From assembly GCF_028389875.1 (NCBI RefSeq), contig NC_084669.1, positions 27,578,567-27,642,566 on the forward strand: DNA of 64,000 nt, read 5' to 3'. This document shows positions 27,708-40,800 of this stretch, piece after piece. A program made the translations under genes and the position numbers. Positions within the stretch are counted from its first letter, which is position 1. Each line of letters opens with the position of its first letter. The notes below the pieces were generated by a model, which was given only the letters and a program-made list of their open reading frames with translations, ran no database searches and was not told the DNA's origin. The stretch comes from Rhea pennata (lineage: Eukaryota > Chordata > Aves > Rheiformes > Rheidae).

Positions 27708-28258
27708 TCAGCCCAGCCTTCCATTAAGCAATGATTGCTTTCTTCCACAGTCGTGGCGTGGCGTGGCATGGTTGGACTATGCCCGCAAAAAGCTGAAAGA
27801 TCAAGCCACAAAAAGAAACATTTTTGTGTCCAAAGGTATTTACAGGAACAATACTAAAGTCAGAGAAAGGAAAAGAATACCAAGAAAAATGTAAAGTAAT
27901 TTTTAATTTCCAATTTGGTCAGTGAGACAGTCAACATAGAGTTCAAACAGCAACAAGAAACATTCAGATCTACATCTGTCTTGGATTTTCTAGGGGGAAA
28001 CCTGCTGTGATTTAAACATTTCCTGATAAATCGTAAATAGCTAGTTTTTGTGCCTCACCTCTATAGGATCTTCACTCTCTCAAACTGCAAATCAAAAGCA
28101 GGAGCACCTAATTTGCCATTCTGAAGTTTCAGAACAGCAGGAAACCCATTATCACCCACATAGCTAATTGTCTTAATGGAGATAACAAGTAGTCATTCTC
28201 TTTAATGTCTTTAGGTTCAACAGAAACTGTGCAGTAGGATTTAAAAAGTAAATAGCTC

Positions 28259-28277
28259 TTTTTTTTTTTTTTTTTTT
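28259..28277. repeat. Poly-T run
   Basis: Nineteen uninterrupted T residues (an A run on the gene strand) in intron 1, without a recognisable retroelement beside it. Confidence 0.9.
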
Positions 28278-28894
28278 ACATAGTAATGAATCGCTGTAAA
28301 TTCAGATCCAACCATAGACTATTCTTTCCACCCTCAAATAATGGGACACATTTCACAGGGAACTGTTTCTATGTTAGGTCAGTTACTGCTCATTTACAGG
28401 AAAGAGAGTTTAGAAGAGGTCTAATCTGTGCCTATACAGATAACTTGTTTTTCAATGCTATTAAATCCAAGTATTTCATTGGAGTCTTTATGTAAGTTAT
28501 AGATAGACTGAAGATATGTATAGAAATTGACTTAGAGAGTTCGTGAAATAAATTTGAAATAGAATTATATTTACCTCAGAGATCTCTAACATGTACGATG
28601 TCTGTATAGTGGACATGTCTTTGGGTATCAGTCACATACAGAAAATAGTGTATGACAGCCCTCGGCACAACTGCGTGGACAACTCCTAACTATTACCGAA
28701 TCCTATCCTGCTGTGGATGGTATAAACTTTAAATAAAAATTCAGTCTGAGTGGCAGGCCCCTGCCATACAGATAATACTCCTTACTCACCCACACTACAG
28801 TCAAACACCACAGGTGGAGCTCCACTGATCCCTCGTACAAAGCTGAAGCTGGTGCATGGCACTAGGATCAATTCTGAGGGCCACAGAGTAGTAG

Positions 28895-29065
28895 TCAGGA
28901 GCCTCAAACCCTACTCTGACTTTCCCATTGACCTGCTGTCTGACCCAAAAAAGTCATGACCAAGTCTCTCCATTCCCTTTGGGAAATAGAATAGATCATG
29001 TTCTCCATTTACAAGATGCTGAGCGGAGTGTGAACTCAGCCAGAACGTCACACGCGTTCTGGCAC
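28895..29065 (+). mobile_element. Possible ancient SINE remnant with terminal hairpin
   Basis: The stretch 'ctgacctgctgtctgacccaaaaaagtcatgaccaagtctctcc', with downstream 'gggaaatag', loosely matches the body of amniote tRNA-type SINEs (the 'tgctgtgtgaccttgggcaagtcact' region). A 9-bp perfect stem (29039-29047 with 29055-29063, loop of seven bases) lies at its right end. The similarity is weak; a plain unique sequence is also possible. Confidence 0.35.
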
Positions 29066-31815
29066 TGAAATTCCCATCGTTATACTCCAGCATAGTACAG
29101 ATACAGATCTGTGCAGGTTCAAGATGTTATAGCTGCCGAGAGGAGAAGCAGTCCCTTTGTTTCAGGTGTTAGCCCCCTACATCTTAAAAGTAAAAGCTAC
29201 TGCAAAAACTGACTAAAAGATTTTAACTGCTTTAGCCATCAAGCCGCTAAAGATACCTCCAACAGTCACAGGAATTTATTTTCTAGGCTTTATTGGATTC
29301 TATTGGAATGAGAAGTTCTTGGCACCAGATTGTTAAAAGGAAGAAGAAGTGCTATGAATGCCAAAATAGTATTAATTAAGGATCTTCAAGAAGTTCTTCT
29401 CTCCCTATAACCCATTTTCTCTTATATATACTTGCAATAATAGAAATTTTTGCTTTTTAAGAGTACCTTTTATGCGGAAATTCTTAAAATACTTCATATG
29501 CATTAAACTCTTTGGTAACACTGCAAATTCCCTATTATTATCCCGTTTTTATGGAACACCTGAAATACCAAACTCTTTACCTTTTGCAGAAATCCGTACA
29601 GTTCCCTGGGGCTGTATAATACGCAGCTTCCCACCATGGCCTGCAAGCCATTTCTGCCCTCAGGCCCAACCCAGTGATCAGTCAGAGGAAACAAAACAAA
29701 GCAGAACAAGTATCTGTCTGTTGTCTGCTGTGGGCTTTGGACTGGACTTACAGTTTGCAGTGGTGACTATTTTCCTCTCTCTATCCTTTACACTGAGCTA
29801 TGACCTCCTTAAAAGGGAGCAATTCAGCACCATGACTGGATATTACACAATTCACTCCCACAACAAACCTTCTTGGCATGTTCCAGGTCAATAGGGAAAT
29901 TTAAGAGTTGTAAAGACCACAATTTGGCCACTCTCTCAGCAAGCCTTCCTCACAAACTTCTGTTTGTTTAAAGCATGGCAACCAAAAGTCTTATCACAAG
30001 CAGGATCCCGTCAGACTATATGCTGTACTAACACAAAATCATAGTCTTAGCTGCTAGCAAAGGCTCTTTGGCCTAAGCGTAAGAAGACATGGGTTTGAAA
30101 GTGGTCACCTAGTTCAACTGGCAGGGAAGGTATATGTGCCAAAGTTGGACACACCAAAACATAGCACACCATGAAACACTTCCTTATAATCAGCTTAAGG
30201 TCCAACATTAAAGCAGGAAAAGCCACAAGTATAACATCCCAAAAGAAGAAAGTAAAAGAGAACAGAGATGTTACACATCCGTTAACAGAGATGCTTCAAA
30301 GAACAAAGAATTTATTATGGAAAATTCCCAGACAATTTCAAGATGTAGCCCATCCCTCCCTGCATACAGTCAGGCAAACCACTTCAGCAATTCCTGCCAA
30401 TCTGACCTGGAAAATGATCTTAAATCAGTTTAACTCTTAAGTCAATGTGAAAAACACATCAATCTGGTACTTGAAAGATACTATTAGGAGCACCAGTGCA
30501 AACTGTGTTACATCCTGTCTCTAGCCGTGGTAATCTCCAATTCTTTATTGAGAGGTGAGGAAAAAAACATTCCAAAAAGCCAAGTTATATAATAAAAGTA
30601 GCAGTAGCAAAATTCTTCCTGGCCCCTGGAATCAACTAGCAAAAGCCCAAGAAGGTGCAATGAGTATGGTGAAAGCAAACAGTGGTTTAGTCACTTTTCA
30701 TCTCCTCATGCCTTGCAGAAGATAAGAGGTGAATGAATATTGCCAAGATACATAAAAGAGTACTTTGTGGCTGGGGCACTTGTTTGAGCAAATCAGCAAT
30801 TTAACCTACACTGAGTTTTTGCACAGATGTAAAGGGGAGTTTTAGGCAGAGTTTTGAACAAAAACTCTGAATTAGCTTCATGGTCAAAAGGGACATCTAG
30901 GTAGTGATCAGTTTGACAGGGAGAATGTTGACGGTCTTACAAAGATGAAAGTAGAAAGGAAAATAGGAAAAGGGAACTGCATTCTGACTCATTCTGAACT
31001 TCAGCTTACTGGTAAACATCCATGAAATGTCAGGGAGAGTGCTCCTCTGAGGAATTTCACCCAACAGAAAAGCCTCCATGTTCACAGTGTGTAGAGCCAA
31101 TCTATTCCTTCAGACAGAACCTAACACTTTCCAGCCACCACAAACAATTCCTCCCATTGATACACCAGGATCGAAAGAAGGTGGCAGTGAAAGGGTTAAT
31201 CCTCTCAAGCAGCACTAAGACCACAGTGTAGATCCTAATTACAAGGTTCATAGGGCCAGCTGCAACGAATTCAGGATTTCCTTATTTTGCTGTACTAGTA
31301 TGATGGGGGAGCTAGTAGTAAAACTTAGAAACTGGCTTGGTGGGAAGTTGTAGTTCACATGTACGTTTGTGTTTCTTTTCTCTCTGTAGAATGTATATAA
31401 TTGAATAGTAACCAAACTGAAAGTCTGTTATGTATTTTTAAAAGATAACATCTTTATTCAGTAGGTCTCTAAAATGTATCTGTCGGTACTGTTGGGAAGT
31501 AAGGCCTCCCTTGTTATTTATTTGCTAAGTGTTTCCAGTTTAAGGGTATGTACTCAATAAGGTTACAGTAAGGTCTTTGCTGAAAGAAGCAGCAGCCTTG
31601 TCTTCATTACTCTGATTACTGATCAGGTAACATACATGAGTGACCTAAGAGTTCCCACGTCTAATTCATATCTAAGAAATTCCTAGTTATGTGAATGATT
31701 TGGCAAAAGCCTTTGGTTCCCAGCTTGGTCCCTGCCTTTCAGAGACAGCTTTTGGGACTGATGTGCCAAGTGCAGGATAAGGAAACATTGAAACCAAACT
31801 GATCTCTTCAGTGCT

Positions 31816-31846
31816 TTTACTTATTTACTTACTTACTTATTTATTA
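31816..31846. repeat. (TTAC/TTTA)n microsatellite
   Basis: An imperfect tetranucleotide run of TTAC and TTTA units, followed 15 bp later by a 17-base A run (31862-31878). Confidence 0.9.
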
Positions 31847-34800
31847 AGTGATGGGATAATTAAAAAAAAAAAAAAAAAGAAGAGGTACTATTAAAAATAA
31901 GATGATGGAACCACATACTTTAATAAATGAGTCTTCCTTTCCAAAACTGGTGGGAACTGGCATTATTATTTTTTATCTCTAAAGGTATTTTTAATAGAGA
32001 AAGGAAAGCACAGGTAACATAATAGCTTTTCTATTATATTAAAATTTACATCTGTCCAAAGGTGATGGGCAGTATTACCTATTTTCCAGAACTCTGGTTT
32101 AAAACTGCTATTAATAGCAGTGATAACATCCTGCTTATGTGGAAATGACACACTGTTATTTTGCTGAGAAGCAAATCTTTTGGGCACAAGATTGGTTAAC
32201 ATAGAGGATTGCCTAGGTAATTCCATTTCTGAGTTAAGTTCAGTTAGTGTCTGCTATATGCTTAAGGTAATGGCTGCTGCTCCACTAGTTATTTGAAGTT
32301 GGAATGACCTGTGCTGCTTGACGTGGCTGTTGATAGGCTGTGTGGGGGCAGTAAGCTTGTTTGGTATTCCTGGAGGTTGTTTTTTTTTATTTTTATTTTA
32401 GAAGTAAACTTTGAAGACATTCTCCACTCTTTTACCTCCCCCTCTTTCCTCCTCCCCCCCACCAAGAAACTACATATTGGTACCCACAAATTATCTCACT
32501 AGTTAAAACTGAGGAGAAACAGAACTTTCCAGGATTTCCAGTCTGTCTAGTCCAATTCAACATTGTAATACCATGTATCAAGAAGAAAGAGAACAGCTGA
32601 TGCCAGGTGGTATCATGCCTGCATGATAGTTCTCAGAGATCAAGGCTTTTTCAGGTTTTTGTTTTTCTGAAGTCCTCCTGGAAGAGGTTAAAGACTGCAC
32701 AGACTGAGTTAATTACATTTCTTGCCTCAGGATTGAGTTACAAGAACAAACAAGAGGATGCTTTTGCAGCTACTACCTGTACAGAATCTGTTCTGCAGAA
32801 GTCATCTCATGCTGAAGTATTCATCATGAAGTATACTTCAGGAGGATGAAATTCAAGAACAACCCTAAACGAGAAGAACTATTCATAGACCTCTTAGAAG
32901 AGTGATCATATATCTTAAATGGATTCCATGCTTTGCTTATGTATAATGTTAATCTTAGACTTCCCAACCTGCTCTTGATTCATTTACAAGGATACAGCAC
33001 TTAATGCGTCTAGTGAATATAAGAGAGCATTTAGCTGTCTTGATTTTTATAATAGGTGACCCAGCACCTAAGACAGAATGTAAATTGCTTATATCTCTTA
33101 TTCCAAATACATTATTGTTGTCCACAATGATACTAATACATATTTTTCTGAAATAAATTCAAAATATCTACAGAAGTGGCTTATATTTGGGAACTTCTGG
33201 CTTTCAATGAATCTTCTCAGTTGAATGAAATGAAACAGAAGGTTGGCAACCATGCTGTTTGTTTACACAGCTCATGCAATGATGAACAACAAATACAGGT
33301 AAGCTAAAAAAGCACTTATTCTCTTTGATCAGATTCCAATACCAAGTTTGTTTGTAATAGTACTGAGTTAAAAGATATCTATTAACAATAACATCCCCTG
33401 CTGCCCCCAGCCAAATGCAGAAAGGTCCTACACTCCTGGCAATACCGATTTCTTTTTTCTAAATCTTCTCTAAAGAATGAGAATGTGTCCCTTTTTTCCT
33501 AATAGCTCTCAAACCTGGCCTGAAGGGTCACTTCTAAAGAGGTTTCTGTTTAGCCTTTATGATTAATCAATGCTGGACTCATCCAAGACTGTTAACAAGG
33601 AGATCAATTAGTGTCAGTGGGGTGGTGGCTTTTGTCATAAGGACAGCTGTTTCTGGGCAACTGCACATGGACCACCAAATAATTTTGTCTACTTTTCCTA
33701 TTGTAAGTAAACCCAGCATGATGAAAACCACTTTTGGAATTGACATTGCTAAATGATCATTAGAGCTGTCTTGATAGCTAAAGTAGCAGGTAGACAACCT
33801 TTGAATGAAAATGAATGAACTAGGGGAAAGGAGACTGATCAAGTTATATTGCAGCAGTTCCTATGAAGTAGTGATTTGGCCATGCAAAGGGAATGAAAAC
33901 TGGACACCAGGCTATGGAAGCTCCACTGCACTGCTGCCAGAATAAAGTCCTGTCTTTGGGCTGGGAACATCAATGTCACTGAAAACTCCTGTACCTTTGG
34001 CAGTCAAGAAGTACCACTACAGTCTCAGTAGCACAGGCAGAAATACTTCTTTTTTACCTGGTATCAAAGCCTGAATGTGCAATGCTGAAGGAGGGACCTG
34101 ACTCTTAATTTCATTCTTGGAGAGACAGAAGTGAATAACGCAGATCCTCCAAAATTGGGTAGACTTAACTATGTCCATACTGGGCCAATGAGCATGGGGA
34201 AAATGTAACTTTTTGCCCTACTTGAAGTCAACTGCCATTTAAACCTGAATTTAATAACTAGAATTGGACAGAAGTGGCCATATAATTCAGTGTTGGATTC
34301 TGCACATAGTATCCTTTGCACAGATGTCTATTTCTTAATTGTTCCTGCTAGTTAAAGGATTTAACATTAAAGTCAGCAGAGATGACTGCTTCAGGTTAGC
34401 AGGATAATTTCCATTGGATGTGGTAGCATTACTGTGACTCCTCCACTTGAAATCCAGCAGACTATTTTTTTTTTTTTAATCCTCATTCACAGCTGTTTAA
34501 AAGCATCCCCGAAGCTTTGGAAAAGAATCTGTTCAAGCTATATGTTAGTATGATTTGCACTGGTGCTTCTCTGCATATTTCATTTAATTGCATATACTGA
34601 AGTGAGGTCCTGTAGCACTTCAATATTGCTGCAATATAGTCCAGTCATCAGTCCTTCCAATATATGGAACAGGTTGTAATTGACAAGCAATGAGCAAAGA
34701 TTTTTTTTATCAGTTACTTTGCTTTAGTATATTGCCAACAAAATAAAGCAAACAAAAATAAAGCACAGTCTTAACTTCCAGAGTTAATTTTACATTAGCA

Positions 34801-37800
34801 GACATCCTGGCTATTTGAAGTTTGCTAGATAAAGGAGTTGGGTTCTCCTGTGAGCAGTGTGAAAAAGTAAAAAGTTTTTCATATTCTGTAAATTATAAAC
34901 ATTCTCAGGTCTGTGATGTGTATATGATGGTAACCAGAGTGCCCATGCTAATTATGCATGCACCTGTACTGCAATGTCAAAAGGAGTCTATATTGCTTAT
35001 CAGCTTGGATTTTTATGCAGATAAGAACTGCGTACACGGCTGTGCCGTGTCATGAACGAAACGGTATAATAGACAAGTCATTGCCCTCACCCAGTTTCCA
35101 TTACTATTTTCATGTTAAGGCGGTGAAGGGGAAGGGGAGAGGGAATTTGAAACTATCAAAACAGTGATTCAGTGTCTTGTACATGCTATTATACAAATTT
35201 ATTCCCTGCATACTCTTTCCTGATGGTCCCATGGCACTTGTTTGACATATCTGACATGGAGTTTATATGGAGTTTATCTGTGGGGCCATGCTACATGTAT
35301 GAAAACAATAGTTGCACCTGAAGATAACCACGTTTGGAGCATAGCATTTCAAAGCTGTGACCTTTTTGTATTCCATTTCTTTATAAATGGTGAAAACAAT
35401 TCTTTTTCCCAAGAAACCTTCCAATCGATGTTTATTGCCAACTCAAAAGTTTTCTAAAAATAGAGGGATTAAATGAAGATACTGACATAAATCAGTTATA
35501 TTAGTTTAAATGAGCTAGAAATAGAGAACTTCAATGACCAAGGCCAAATTGAAAAACCTCAAAATGTGCTCCTGTATGGTGTATAACTGTTTTAAATTAA
35601 TAGTTTTCTGTAAAAGTATCTATAATTTATCAGTTAAAAGATTACTTAGTTTGGACAAGTACAGGCAAAGCTCCTCAACTGGTGAGGAAAACTTCTGCTG
35701 GAGAAGGAAAAAAAAAAAAGACAATGATTTCTGCTTTCTTCTGAAGTCAATGTTTAAGTTGATCGTCAAAAAAATTGTTCATTAGACTGACTTCAAAAAA
35801 CCATGAATTACTTAAGTGCCTCACTTAAAAATGCAGATAACTATAGATTCAGTCATACATTCTTGGCTAGTTAGATTAGCCAAGTATACTTTGGGCTGTG
35901 TAAGTATACTGTAATCCATCCTTCCCAATGGGGTTTCAGATAAATATGTGTTTACGTGAATGTCTACCTCTTAAATATTTTCAGATAATGTACATTGGAA
36001 CTCTCCACTCAAAGAAAAGGTATCTTAAGGAGACTTCATGAACACGGAGTGACTTGTCTGCAGTTGTGAAGCAAGTCAGTAGCAGGGCAATGAACCTGCT
36101 ATTCTGTTGAACAGACCTATCTGATCTACTTATTTTAGACCTATCAACTTGGCAGTGTGTGGCTTTTCAGATCATAATTTGCTCATCATCTCTGAGGCGC
36201 TGTGGAGCAAGAAGTGGGTGCAGCCGTTCTCTGTATGATTTCTGTACCTTCAATTCATAGAAAGGTGCAGGAACAATGCATGCCTCCACCTGACCTCACT
36301 TTAGAATCTGCTGATCTTTAAAATTTTGATCAAAAGTTTTCAATGCAAACTTCATTATTTCAGTAGGAGCATTTATTTTACACAATATACAGGGATCTCA
36401 CAAAAAAAGCTTTTAGTGGTGCATGTGGAAAGAAGGTGGGAAAGGACAGGATAGAGATTTCATCTGGTCAAAGGTGTGCAGTGTGGAGGAACTTTCTAAA
36501 GCTTATACCAAGCTCTGCAGGGATCCTTCTCATCTGCTGAATGCTAAACAACTGCCCACTTATGCTAAAGAGAAGCTCTAACACATGAGCACTATATTAG
36601 GGACAAGGGAGACCATTCACATTGCAAATTACTTTAACACATCCCCACAGGAGCTTTCATTTCTCTGTCCCTGGACTGCCTGCAGCCGAATCTCCCCCAA
36701 GCTGCAGACCACTAACCTCCCTGACCTTCTTAAGAAAGAGCTCAGGTTGGGGGTGGGGAAGGCCTCTACTAGACAGCTTGTACCAAGTACCTCCTAATGT
36801 TGAAAAACAAATGTCATGGTTTGTGGGTGTCAAGTCAGGGTGCTTGGAAAGATAGGAGATAGCAGGTTATGAAGTTTATGCAGCATAAAGTGAGGGGAGA
36901 AAGGAATGGACATATTTTGACCCCTGCGCTTTAATTTAACCCACAGCCACTTTCTGTTAACATCTCTGTTTCCTGCAGGAAATCTTGTCTCAATCTGACC
37001 TACAGTTTGAAAAACAAGAGTCAGGTTTCCTTTCATTTGGTGGGTCTTTTGACACTCCAAACATAAGAAAAAAAACACCCGGAAATAGATATATGTCTGC
37101 TTAAAAAACACACTTTAAAAAGCATTTACCTCCTGTGCAGCTCTCTTATGATAACAGGTTTTGCTAAGAAACGCTCATTTTGGGTTAAATAGAATTTTAC
37201 GTCTGAGACAGTTTTGTTTATATTATTTATGTTCAGTAATGCCTTCTTGGCACAGACCTCTACAATGGTTGCCAAAGCTTAAAGGAGGCAAAGCTAAGGT
37301 CACTATCAGGGGTAGTAACAATACATCATCTGCCCAGAATGGGCCCCTCACAACGTGCTTAGGGCTCCGGTTTCTGCACTCACATGAAGACAAAAACTTC
37401 TATTAAATTGAATATAGTGAAGAAAATAAATTGTTTCCATGTATTAAGTTATAGGCTGGTGTTTTATCCTTTGACTCCCCATGAATCAAAGATAGTTTTA
37501 GATAGGTTTATCTACATATATAGCCACCCTCTTAATCAAATGTGATAGCTCCAAGTGTGATCTAAGCGAGTAAGCCTAAGACTTCACAATTTACTTCAGT
37601 TAAATTAGAAGGTAACAGTTTAGTAAGGAGTAATCCGGTTTCCAAGTAGACTAAAGAAATTTTTTTCAGCTTGGGTCTGTTACAGGAATGAATCTATTAT
37701 TCTATTAAACTGCAGTGTATATTAGAGAGAGATGGATATAAGAACACCTCTATTTCAAGGACCTCTGATGTTCAAACTCTAGTCTCTTAAAAGTTCTTAC

Positions 37801-40800
37801 TAACTTCCCCTTCTTCAAGATGCAATGACTATAGAATATTTCCTTTGCTTTCCATTCAACCATAGGTATCCATGGCCCTAATGAATATGCATATATAGTT
37901 GCCTGGCAGGTTGGCTTAATGTGACGAAACATAGATGTCTCCTCCCAAACATTTTGTACTATCCTTCAGCAATCTTGAATGAGTTTAGAAACCCAGCACT
38001 CCTAAGTTGGTAAAAGAGACCTCTGTGAGCAAGGTAATCCCTTTCAAATGTTTGTTGTTTGGGTGTTAGTTGGATAAGAGGTAAATAGGTATTTCCAGAT
38101 TCCTGAGTTCCTTCTGGAATATTGTTCTTGTGTTCATTCAAAAGGGCCACCGAATCTTGCCATGTGTAGAGAGCATGTGTGGGGGATCATTTAATACAGC
38201 AGCAACATGTTTCTACTTTGGATAAGGCAGTGAGAACCACCAACTAGAAAGAATTTCTGTTGGTCATGAGGGTGTTTGCTTATCTTCAAATTAAATCTCT
38301 AGAAATAAAAAAAAACACATTTCTAAGATACAGGTTTTAGAATACCACGCAACAGTGCTCCTACCAACAGCAGTTTACAGTAAGTAGTAAACTACTAAGC
38401 AAAATGAGTGTACAGTAGACTTTTTAAAACTCCACTTGTTCGAAGTATTAGCTGTGCTAGTATTTGCTTAGACCAAAGTCCATGCCAAAAAGCAATGAAC
38501 TAGGCTTGTGATGTTAAAATTTGATAATTTATAAACCACAAAAGCTCAAAATAGTTGTGTTAGCCTTGGAAAGCTGAATATTATCTTCAAGTGTAGAAAA
38601 TACCGCTTCATCAGGCTTGATAATGAGGGACATAGCAAAAAAAATAAAAAATAAAAAAAAAAAACACCCCAACATCTCAACTCATAAACCTACATTTTGT
38701 TCTTCAATCTTTCTATAATTTTACATTCTACTATTAGTAGATCACTGATTGTAACATTTCTGGGAATAAAAATTGACCTCCAGCAGAAAAGAACTGATCT
38801 TAATTGTGACACTTATGAAATATTATCTATTTGAATTATGTAGACTTACTGTAAGATTTGAATAGTTTTGCAAAACTTATTCTGTTTAATTCATTCAGAA
38901 AGCAATCAAAGGAAACTGCAATGAAGTAAAGACTTATATTCTTCCCATTTAATTTAATCATTTCATTGTGGCTTTCTAAAAGGACAGTTCCAGAGAGTGG
39001 CAAAATGGGCATCAGGTTGCTAGTAATTTTACTAGGAAGAGGAAACTGAGGAGATGTACAAATATTAACTCTCATGCTTCATAAAATTATTCAGAAACTT
39101 TAAGGTAATATCTAGCAACAGTTTCTGCGCAATGTTTATATGTATACATTTAGTTTTGTTAATAGACCATATTTGCTTTCGTTTCTAAGCAAATGCATCT
39201 TATCAGCATTCTATTATTAGTTTTGTAATATCTGTACCTGGATCTTTTTGCAACTGTGCTGCACAGTTGTTTTTTTATGCTTCTTAAAGTAGCATGAAAA
39301 TATCCTCTGGTCTTAGATTTAATTATCACTTAAATCAGGTTTCAGACACATTTTATTGCCCACTTAAACTCCGAACTCGAAAATTTCTCTTTGTATTACT
39401 TCTTATCTGGTGACTGTCAATGGTGAGATCTTTTCTTTTAAACTTCTGTTACATAAAGAACAGGACCACTGCCAAAGGTTGTCTGCTATCCAGCTCATAC
39501 AATTCCCCAGATAATCCAAATCAAATTAAAAAAAAAATCTTAATTAATACGGGAGAAGTTTCTTTGACTTTGGGATAAGAGCGCAGTTTAATATACCTTT
39601 TGATTATCTATTATTACATGCACTCCATGAACCTTGATTGAAGTCAGACTTGTCTGTCTGGTGCTTTGTGCAGTTCATTGTGGAAAGATGTTTCTTTTCT
39701 ATTCTAAACAACTGAGTCTGTGTCTGCAGAGCAAAGGAGGGGGGGATGAAAAACCACTGCCCAGCACATGGTTACATCATTCTTTGTTCGGGTGTCTTGG
39801 AATGGAAGATACTGTAAATGTGTGAGATAACCATAACTGAAAACTGTATGTATAAAATAGAATTGTAGTAAGAGTTCAACATGGTTTTGCCTCCAATTAC
39901 AATTTTCTAAGTATTGCCTGAAAAGCTTTTCGAAACACTGGTGTATTTACGAGAAAGGAAGTGAATTCCAGTGCCCTGTTCAATTAGTAGTTTGCATAAA
40001 TACAAGATCTCTAGTGATTTGTTAGAGTTGGCAATAATTTCAGACCAATTAGGTCCAATAACATATAATTGGCCCATTTTCTATTGCTAGCCTTCTTAAT
40101 TATTAAAAAGAAACCAATGGTAAAGCAGTAAGCCCATTTATTTCTTCCAGAAGACCTGAAATAGGTTTAACAATTAATATTTTAGTTCTTTCTAACTTTT
40201 TCAAACATGGTGCAGCCTTTGATGTGATACTAAGTGGCTACAGAAGACTACGTTGAAAATTCTTTTGGTGTCATGCTGTAAAAGCTCAACTGTAAATAAT
40301 GTTTGAACTAGTTAAAGTTAGACACAGAGCAGGTGTGCTACAGATTACAGCAGCATTTGTTTCAGGTGGGGAAGGGGAAGGAAGTAACAGAAGAAAGGCC
40401 CTGGCAACCAGCATAATTTCAGTGCATCACCAGGAAGAGTCTAGCTTTGGGAGATTTTGGCTGTTCTTACTCAGGTAAGTAATCCTGAATAAAAGCAATT
40501 CAAATGTTTTAGTTACAGTATTTGCTCAAGTAGAAGAACCAAAACTTGGCTCTTGCATATTGCCTTTTGCAATCAAATTCCTCTTAGTTAATCCAGCTTC
40601 AGTGTGAGGAATGAGGATATCTACTGTATGTGGTACAGTGCACTTTTTAAAAGGTTTTAATCATGGAGAGTAAGAAAAAGTCGGTGCCTTGGGAATACAA
40701 ATGGAACAGTGCAACTTGTTGTCTGATCACCTGAAGTTTCCCAGTTCTTAGATAAAATGTAGATCTTATTCTCAGACACTACTTCCCATGGCACTTTTAT

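Noticed and set aside
29472..29894. Plus-strand frame of 140 codons
   Set aside because: Composition is not protein-like, there is no domain and no splice or promoter context. It lies inside intron 1 on the opposite strand.
35034..35050. Short perfect hairpin (ACACGGC / GCCGTGT, three-base loop)
   Set aside because: Seven-base stems are expected by chance in a window of this size, and no context supports a function.
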